Source of the DNA: Apostichopus japonicus
Lineage: Eukaryota; Echinodermata; Holothuroidea; Aspidochirotida; Stichopodidae
DNA: 64,000 bases
Assembly: GCF_037975245.1 (NCBI RefSeq)
Contig: NC_092579.1
Span: forward strand, 12,386,678-12,450,677
Direction: 5' to 3'
Both the position numbers and the translations under genes were made by a program. Under the pieces are notes generated by a model. That model was not told the origin of the DNA and made no database searches. It saw only the letters and a list, made by a program, of their open reading frames with translations. Of this stretch, positions 55,101-64,000 are shown piece by piece. Position 1 is the first letter of the stretch. Every line of letters starts with the position of its first letter.

Positions 55101-56559
55101 ACAGTGGCGCGATGGCTTGGCGCACTGTGCGAGCTGATGATCGAGACTCTCTTTTGCATCCGTGGTTCGAAACCCCGGTGATGACGTCTTTTGCCGATCT
55201 TTTACAGCAAGTGCCTACACGGGGAGCTGTAAGTATTAGTTAATCCACCTAATATCTCAGTCCATACAGTGGCGCGATGGCTTGGCGCACTGTGCGAGCT
55301 GATGATCGAGACTCTCTTTTGCATCCGTGGTTCGAAACCCCGGTGATGACGTCTTTTGCCGATCTTTTACAGCAAGTGCCTACACGGGGAGCTGTAAGTA
55401 TTAGTTAATCCACCTAATATCTCAGTCCATACAGTGGCGCGATGGCTTGGCGCACTGTACGAGCTGATGATCGAGACTCTCTTTTGCATCCGTGGTTCGA
55501 ACCCCGGTGATGACGTCTTTTGCCGATCTTTTACAGCAAGTGCCTACACGGGGAGCTGTAAGTATTAGTTAATCCACCTAATATCTCAGTCCATACAGTG
55601 GCGCGATGGCTTGGCGCACTGTACGAGCTGATGATCGAGACTCTCTTTTGCATCCGTGGTTCGAACCCCGGTGGTGACGTCTTTTACAGCAAGTGCCTAC
55701 ACGGGGAGCTGTAAGTATTAGTTAATCCACCTAATATCTCAGTCCATACAGTGGCGCGATGGCTTGGCGCACTGTACGAGCTGATGATCGAGACTCTCTT
55801 TTGCATCCGTGGTTCGAAAACCCGGTGATGACGTCTTTTGCCGATCTTTTACAGCAAGTGCCTACACGGGGAGCTGTAAGTATTAGTTAATCCACCTAAT
55901 ATCTCATTCCATACAGTGGCGCGATGGCTTGGCGCACTGTGCGAGCTGATGATCGAGACTCTCTTTTGCATCCGTGGTTCGAACCCCGGTGGTGACGTCT
56001 TTTACAGCAAGTGCCTACACGGGGAGCTGTAAGTATTAGTTAATCCACCTAATATCTCAGTCCATACAGTGGCGCGATGGCTTGGCGCACTGTACGAGCT
56101 GATGATCGAGACTCTCTTTTGCATCCGTGGTTCGAAACCCCATGGTGACGTCTTTTGCCGATCTTTTACAGCAAGTGCCTACACGGGGAGCTGTAAGTAT
56201 TAGTTAATCCACCTAATATATCAGTCCATACAGTGGCGCGATGGCTTGGCGCACTGTACGAGCTGATGATCGAGACTCTCTTTTGCATCCGTGGTTCGAA
56301 ACCCCGGTGGTGACGTCTTTTGCCGATCTTTTACAGCAAGTGCCTACACGGGGAGCTGTAAGTATTAGTTAATCCACCTAATATATCAGTCCATACAGTG
56401 GCGCGATGGCTTGGCGCACTGTACGAGCTGATGATCGAGACTCTCTTTTGCATCCGTGGTTCGAAACCCCGATGGTGACGTCTTTTGCCGATCTTTTACA
56501 GCAAGTGCCTACACGGGGAGCTGTAAGTATTAGTTAATCCACCTAATATCTCAGTCCAT

Positions 56560-59500
56560 ACAGTGGCGCGATGGCTTGGCGCACTGTACGAGCTGATGAT
56601 CGAGACTCTCTTTTGCATCCGTGGTTCGAACCCCGGTGATGACGTCTTTAGCCGATCTTTTACCGCAAGTGCCTACACGGGGAGCTGCAAGTATTAGTTA
56701 ATCCACCTAATATCTCAGTCCATACAGTGGCGCGATGGCTTGGCTCACTGTACGAGCTGATGATCGAGACTCTCTTTTGCATCCGTGGTTCGAACCTCGG
56801 TGATGACGTCTTTTGCCGATCTTTTACAGCAAGTGCCTACACGGGGAGCTGTAAGTATTAGTTAATCCACCTAATATCTCAGTCCATACAGTGGCGCGAT
56901 GGCTTGGCGCACTGTACGAGCTGATGATCGAGACTCTCTTTTGCATCCGTGGTTCGAAACCCGGTGATGACGTCTTTTACAGCAAGTGCCTACACGGGGA
57001 GCTGTAAGTATTAGTTAATCCACCTAATATCTCAGTCCATACAGTGGCGCGATGGCTTGGCGCACTGTACGAGCTGATGATCGAGACTCTCTTTTGCATC
57101 CGTGGTTCGAAACCCCGGTGATGACGTCTTTTGCCGATCTTTTACAGCAAGTGCCTACACGGGGAGCTGTAAGTATTAGTTAATCCACCTAATATCTCAG
57201 TCCATACAGTGGCGCGATGGCTTGGCGCACTGTACGAGCTGATGATCGAGACTCTCTTTTGCATCCGTGGTTCGAACCCCGGTGATGACGTCTTTTGCCG
57301 ATCTTTTACAGTAAGTGCCTACACGGGGAGCTGTAACTATTAGTTAATCCACCTAATATCTCAGTCCATACAGTGGCGCGATGGCTTGGCGCACTGTACG
57401 AGCTGATGATCGAGACTCTCTTTTGCATCCGTGGTTCGAACCCCGGTGATGACGTCTTTTACAGCAAGTGCCTACACGGGGAGCTGTAAGTATTAGTTAA
57501 TCCACCTAATATCTCAGTCCATACAGTGGCGCGATGGCTTGGCGCACTGTACGAGCTGATGATCGAGACTCTCTTTTGCATCCGTGGTTTGAAACCCCGG
57601 TGATGACGTCTTTTGCCGATCTTTTACAGCAAGTGCCTACACGGGGAGCTGTAAGTACTAGTTAATCCACCTAATATCTCAGTCCATACAGTGGCGCGAT
57701 GGCTTGGCGCACTGTACGAGCTGATGATCGAGACTCTGTTTTGCATCCGTGGTTCGAAACCCCGGTGATTACGTCTTTTGCCGATCTTTTACAGCAAGTG
57801 CCTACACGGGGAGCTGTAAGTATTAGTTAATCCACCTAATATCTCAGTCCATACAGTGGCGCGATGGCTTGGCGCACTGTACGAGCTGATGATCGAGACT
57901 CTCTTTTGCATCCGTGGTTCGAACCCCGGTGATGACGTCTTTTGCCGATCTTTTACAGCAAGTGCCTACACGGGGAGCTGTAAGTATTAGTTAATCCACC
58001 TAATATCTCAGTCCATACAGTGGCGCGATGGCTTGGCGCACTGTACGAGCTGATGATCGAGACTCTCTTTTGCATCCGTGGTTCGAACCCCGGTGATGAC
58101 GTCTTTTGCCGATCTTTTACAGCAAGTGCCTACACGGGGAGCTGTAAGTATTAGTTAATCCACCTAATATCTCAGTCCATACAGTGGCGCGATGGCTTGG
58201 CGCACTGTACGAGCTGATGATCGAGACTCTCTTTTGCATCCGTGGTTCGAACCCCGGTGATGACGTCTTTTGCCGATCTTTTACAGCAAGTGCCTACACG
58301 GGGAGCTGTAAGTACTAGTTAATCCAGCTAATATCTCATTCCATACAGTGGCGCGATGGCTTGGCGCACTGTGCGAGCTGATGATCGAGACTCTCTTTTG
58401 CATCCGTGGTTCGAACCCCGGTGGTGACGTCTTTTACAGCAAGTGCCTACACGGGGAGCTGTAAGTATTAGTTAATCCACCTAATATCTCAGTCCATACA
58501 GTGGCGCGATGGCTTGGCGCACTGTACGAGCTGATGATCGAGACTCTCTTTTGCATCCGTGGTTCGAAACCCCATGGTGACGTCTTTTGCCGATCTTTTA
58601 CAGCAAGTGCCTACTCGGGGAGCTGTAAGTATTAGTTAATCCACCTAATATATCAGTCCATACAGTGGCGCGATGGCTTGGCGCACTGTACGAGCTGATG
58701 ATCGAGACTCTCTTTTGCATCCGTGGTTCGAAACCCCGGTGGTGACGTCTTTTGCCGATCTTTTACAGCAAGTGCCTACACGGGGAGCTGTAAGTATTAG
58801 TTAATCCACCTAATATCTCAGTCCATACAGTGGCGCGATGGCTTGGCGCACTGTGCGAGCTGATGATCGAGACTCTCTTTTGCATCCGTGGTTCGAACCC
58901 CGGTGGTGACGTCTTTTACAGCAAGTGCCTACACGGGGAGCTGTAAGTATTAGTTAATCCACCTAATATCTCAGTCCATACAGTGGCGCGATGGCTTGGC
59001 GCACTGTACGAGCTGATGATCGAGACTCTCTTTTGCATCCGTGGTTCGAAACCCCATGGTGACGTCTTTTGCCGATCTTTTACAGCAAGTGCCTACTCGG
59101 GGAGCTGTAAGTATTAGTTAATCCACCTAATATATCAGTCCATACAGTGGCGCGATGGCTTGGCGCACTGTACGAGCTGATGATCGAGACTCTCTTTTGC
59201 ATCCGTGGTTCGAAACCCCGGTGGTGACGTCTTTTGCCGATCTTTTACAGCAAGTGCCTACACGGGGAGCTGTAAGTATTAGTTAATCCACCTAATATCT
59301 CAGTCCATACAGTGGCGCGATGGCTTGGCGCACTGTACGAGCTGATGATCGAGACTCTCTTTTGCATCCGTGGTTCGAACCCCGGTGATGACGTCTTTAG
59401 CCGATCTTTTACCGCAAGTGCCTACACGGGGAGCTGTAAGTATTAGTTAATCCACCTAATATCTCAGTCCATACAGTGGCGCGATGGCTTGGCGCACTGT

Positions 59501-62500
59501 ACGAGCTGATGATCGAGACTCTCTTTTGCATCCGTGGTTCGAACCCCGGTGATGACGTCTTTTGCCGATCTTTTACAGCAAGTGCCTACACGGGGAGCTG
59601 TAAGTATTAGTTAATCCACCTAATATCTCAGTCCATACAGTGGCGCGATGGCTTGGCGCACTGTACGAGCTGATGATCGAGACTCTCTTTTGCATCCGTG
59701 GTTCGAACCCCGGTGATGACGTCTTTTACAGCAAGTGCCTACACGGGGAGCTGTAAGTATTAGTTAATCCACCTAATATCTCAGTCCATACAGTGGCGCG
59801 ATGGCTTGGCGCACTGTACGAGCTGATGATCGAGACTCTCTTTTGCATCCGTGGTTCGAAACCCCGGTGATGACGTCTTTTGCCGATCTTTTACAGCAAG
59901 TGCCTACACGGGGAGCTGTAAGTACTAGTTAATCCACCTAATATCTCAGTCCATACAGTGGCGCGATGGCTTGGCGCACTGTACGAGCTGATGATCGAGA
60001 CTCTGTTTTGCATCCGTGGTTCGAAACCCCGGTGATTACGTCTTTTGCCGATCTTTTACAGCAAGTGCCTACACGGGGAGCTGTAAGTATTAGTTAATCC
60101 ACCTAATATCTCAGTCCATACAGTGGCGCGATGGCTTGGCGCACTGTACGAGCTGATGATCGAGACTCTCTTTTGCATCCGTGGTTCGAACCCCGGTGAT
60201 GACGTCTTTTGCCGATCTTTTACAGCAAGTGCCTACACGGGGAGCTGTAAGTATTAGTTAATCCACCTAATATCTCAGTCCATACAGTGGCGCGATGGCT
60301 TGGCGCACTGTACGAGCTGATGATCGAGACTCTCTTTTGCATCCGTGGTTCGAACCCCGGTGATGACGTCTTTTGCCGATCTTTTACAGCAAGTGCCTAC
60401 ACGGGGAGCTGTAAGTATTAGTTAATCCACCTAATATCTCAGTCCATACAGTGGCGCGATGGCTTGGCGCACTGTACGAGCTGATGATCGAGACTCTCTT
60501 TTGCATCCGTGGTTCGAACCCCGGTGATGACGTCTTTTGCCGATCTTTTACAGCAAGTGCCTACACGGGGAGCTGTAAGTATTAGTTAATCCACCTAATA
60601 TCTCATTCCATACAGTGGCGCGATGGCTTGGCGCACTGTGCGAGCTGATGATCGAGACTCTCTTTTGCATCCGTGGTTCGAACCCCGGTGGTGACGTCTT
60701 TTACAGCAAGTGCCTACACGGGGAGCTGTAAGTATTAGTTAATCCACCTAATATCTCAGTCCATACAGTGGCGCGATGGCTTGGCGCACTGTACGAGCTG
60801 ATGATCGAGACTCTCTTTTGCATCCGTGGTTCGAAACCCCATGGTGACGTCTTTTGCCGATCTTTTACAGCAAGTGCCTACACGGGGAGCTGTAAGTATT
60901 AGTTAATCCACCTAATATATCAGTCCATACAGTGGCGCGATGGCTTGGCGCACTGTACGAGCTGATGATCGAGACTCTCTTTTGCATCCGTGGTTCGAAA
61001 CCCCGGTGGTGACGTCTTTTGCCGATCTTTTACAGCAAGTGCCTACACGGGGAGCTGTAAGTATTAGTTAATCCACCTAATATCTCAGTCCATACAGTGG
61101 CGCGATGGCTTGGCGCACTGTACGAGCTGATGATCGAGACTCTCTTTTGCATCCGTGGTTCGAACCCCGGTGATGACGTCTTTAGCCGATCTTTTACCGC
61201 AAGTGCCTACACGGGGAGCTGTAAGTATTAGTTAATCCACCTAATATCTCAGTCCATACAGTGGCGCGATGGCTTGGCGCACTGTACGAGCTGATGATCG
61301 AGACTCTCTTTTGCATCCGTGGTTCGAACCCCGGTGATGACGTCTTTTGCCGATCTTTTACAGCACGTGCCTACACGGGGAGCTGTAAGTATTAGTTTAT
61401 CCACCTAATATCTCAGTCCATACAGTGGCGCGATGGCTTGGCGCACTGTACGAGCTGATGATCGAGACTCTCTTTTGCATCCGTGGTTCGAAACCCGGTG
61501 ATGACGTCTTTTACAGCAAGTGACTACACGGGGAGCTGTAAGTATTAGTTAATACACCTAATATCTCAGTCCATACAGTGGCGCGATGGCTTGGCGCACT
61601 GTACGAGCTGATGATCGAGACTCTCTTTTGCATCCGTGGTTCGAAACCCCGGTGATGACGTCTTTTGCCGATCTTTTACAGCAAGTGCCTACACGGGGAG
61701 CTGTAAGTACTAGTTAATCCACCTAATATCTCAGTCCATACAGTGGCGCGATGGCTTGGCGCACTGTACGAGCTGATGATCGAGACTCTCTTTTGCATCC
61801 GTGGTTCGAACCCCGGTGATGACGTCTTTTGCCGATCTTTTACAGTAAGTGCCTACACGGGGAGCTGTAACTATTAGTTAATCCACCTAATATCTCAGTC
61901 CATACAGTGGCGCGATGGCTTGGCGCACTGTACGAGCTGATGATCGAGACTCTCTTTTGCATCCGTGGTTCGAAACCCGGTGATGACGTCTTTTACAGCA
62001 AGTGCCTACACGGGGAGCTGTAAGTATTAGTTAATCCACCTAATATCTCAGTCCATACAGTGGCGCGATGGCTTGGCGCACTGTACGAGCTGATGATCGA
62101 GACTCTCTTTTGCATCCGTGGTTCGAAACCCCGGTGATGACGTCTTTTGCCGATCTTTTACAGCAAGTGCCTACACGGGGAGCTGTAAGTACTAGTTAAT
62201 CCACCTAATATCTCAGTCCATACAGTGGCGCGATGGCTTGGCGCACTGTACGAGCTAATGATCGAGACTCTGTTTTACATCCGTGGTTCGAAACCCCGGT
62301 GATGACGTCTTTTGCCGATCTTTTACAGCAAGTGCCTACACGGGGAGCTGTAAGTATTAGTTAATCCACCTAATATCTCAGTCCATACAGTGGCGCGATG
62401 GCTTGGCGCACTGTACGAGCTGATGATCGAGACTCTCTTTTGCATCCGTGGTTCGAACCCCGGTGATGACGTCTTTTGCCGAACTTTTACAGCAAGTGCC

Positions 62501-63640
62501 TACACGGGGAGCTGTAAGTATTAGTTAATCCACCTAATATCTCAGTCCATACAGTGGCGCGATGGCTTGGCGCACTGTACGAGCTGATGATCGAGACTCT
62601 CTTTTGCATCAGTGGTTCGAACCCCGGTGATGACGTCTTTTGCCGATCTTTTACAGCAAGTGCCTACACGGGGAGCTGTAAGTATTAGTTAATCCACCTA
62701 ATATCTCAGTCCATACAGTGGCGCGATGGCTTGGCGCACTGTACGAGCTGATGATCGAGACTCTCTTTTGCATCCGTGGTTCGAACCCCGGTGATGACGT
62801 CTTTTGCCGATCTTTTATAGCAAGTGCCTACACGGGGAGCTGTAAGTATTAGTTAATCCACCTAATATCTCAGTCCATACAGTGGCGCGATGGCTTGGCG
62901 CACTGTGCGAGCTGATGATCGAGACTCTCTTTTGCATCCGTGGTTCGAAACCCCGGTGATGACGTCTTTTGCCGATCTTTTACAGCAAGTGCCTACACGG
63001 GGAGCTGTAAGTATTAGTTAATCCACCTAATATCTCAGTCCATACAGTGGCGCGATGGCTTGGCGCACTGTACGAGCTGATGATCGAGACTCTCTTTTGC
63101 ATCCGTGGTTCGAAACCCCATGGTGACGTCTTTTGCCGATCTTTTACAGCAAGTGCCTACACGGGGAGCTGTAAGTATTAGTTAATCCACCTAATATATC
63201 AGTCCATACAGTGGCGCGATGGCTTGGCGCACTGTACGAGCTGATGATCGAGACTCTCTTTTGCATCCGTGGTTCGAAACCCCGGTGGTGACGTCTTTTG
63301 CCGATCTTTTACAGCAAGTGCCTACACGGGGAGCTGTAAGTATTAGTTAATCCACCTAATATCTCAGTCCATACAGTGGCGCGATGGCTTGGCGCACTGT
63401 ACGAGCTGATGATCGAGACTCTCTTTTGCATCCGTGGTTCGAACCCCGGTGATGACGTCTTTAGCCGATCTTTTACCGCAAGTGCCTACACGGGGAGCTG
63501 TAAGTATTAGTTAATCCACCTAATATCTCAGTCCATACAGTGGCGCGATGGCTTGGCGCACTGTGCGAGCTGATGATCGAGACTCTCTTTTGCATCCGTG
63601 GTTCGAAACCCCGGTGATGACGTCTTTTGCCGATCTTTTA
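56560..63640 (+). repeat. Loosely periodic higher-order blocks near the right edge
   Basis: The linked pair CTTTAGCCGATC/TTTACCGC recurs with its altered base at 56650, 59399, 61184 and 63463, giving spacings of 2749, 1785 and 2279 bp. GAAACCCCATGG followed by CTAATATATCAG recurs just upstream of most of them. GGTGATTACG is found near 57767 and 60034 (2267 bp apart). Spacing varies by whole monomers, so the unit is duplicating with frequent single-monomer gain and loss. Confidence 0.7.
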
Positions 63641-64000
63641 CAGCAAGTGCCTACACGGGGAGCTGTAAGTATTAGTTAATCCACCTAATATCTCAGTCCA
63701 TACAGTGGCGCGATGGCTTGGCGCACTGTACGAGCTGATGATCGAGACTCTCTTTTGCATCCGTGGTTCGAAACCCGGTGATGACGTCTTTTACAGCAAG
63801 TGCCTACACGGGGAGCTGTAAGTATTAGTTAATACACCTAATATCTCAGTCCATACAGTGGCGCGATGGCTTGGCGCACTGTACGAGCTGATGATCGAGA
63901 CTCTCTTTTGCATCCGTGGTTCGAAACCCCGGTGATGACGTCTTTTGCCGATCTTTTACAGCAAGTGCCTACACGGGGAGCTGTAAGTACTAGTTAATCC

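Larger units (their letters stand above)
37956..64000 (+). repeat. Tandem satellite array, right arm
   Basis: Continuation of the left-arm satellite after the retrotransposon, same orientation and same monomer family, about 160 copies by length. It begins in mid-monomer: the target-site copy ATAC is followed by AGTGGCGCG, exactly where the left arm stopped. The array runs to the last base of the window (ending GTACTAGTTAATCC), so it continues beyond. Compared with the left arm, the monomer junction is more often CCACCTA than CCAGCTA, especially past about 52.9 kb where CCAGCTA becomes rare. Variants abundant here (GTACTAG, GAAACCCCATGG, CTTTAGCC...TTTACCGC, CTCTGTTTT) are rare or absent in the left arm. 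No gene or additional mobile element is seen in these 26 kb. Confidence 0.98.

Overview
The window is eukaryotic heterochromatin-like DNA with no host protein-coding gene that I can recognise. About 54.6 kb of it is one tandem satellite with a monomer of about 164 bp. The array is interrupted once, by a 9,349-bp Ty3/Gypsy-type LTR retrotransposon on the minus strand. Satellite runs off both window edges, so this is the interior of a larger array. The species cannot be named from the sequence. The gag/pol architecture (zinc-knuckle gag, DSGA protease, no chromodomain recognised) fits an invertebrate animal better than a plant or fungus, but that is a weak inference.

Layout: 1-28606 is satellite, roughly 175 monomers. 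28607-37955 is the retrotransposon. 37956-64000 is satellite again, roughly 160 monomers. Monomers come in about four length classes (164, 165, 153 and 154 bp), plus a rare 145-bp class. They are arranged in nested higher-order repeats with periods I measured from diagnostic variants: 1304, 1755, 1921 and 2428 bp, and long-range copies offset by 9129 and 11562 bp. Each monomer carries a tRNA-like internal Pol III promoter signature (A-box-like and near-perfect B-box) followed by T4 runs. It also has two inverted repeats that could fold as hairpins, and a splice-acceptor/donor-like pair 21 nt apart.

The element reads right to left: 5' LTR (37170-37955), primer-binding site (ends 37169), leader, gag (36493-35540), pol in the -1 frame (35573-30636; protease, RT, RNase H, integrase), a 1.24-kb non-coding stretch, a polypurine tract (29383-29392) and the 3' LTR (28607-29382). 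By my reading the LTRs are identical except for a TTGAC microsatellite (3 versus 5 units). Both large ORFs are intact and a 4-bp target duplication (ATAC) flanks the element, so the insertion is young. A paralogous copy of the exact pre-insertion sequence remains in the array at about 19474, which confirms the element boundaries. The insertion point lies 2 bp upstream of the A-box-like motif of the target monomer.

Gag would form the virus-like particle and package the RNA. Pol, probably made by -1 frameshifting because it has no usable early AUG, would supply the enzymes for reverse transcription and integration.
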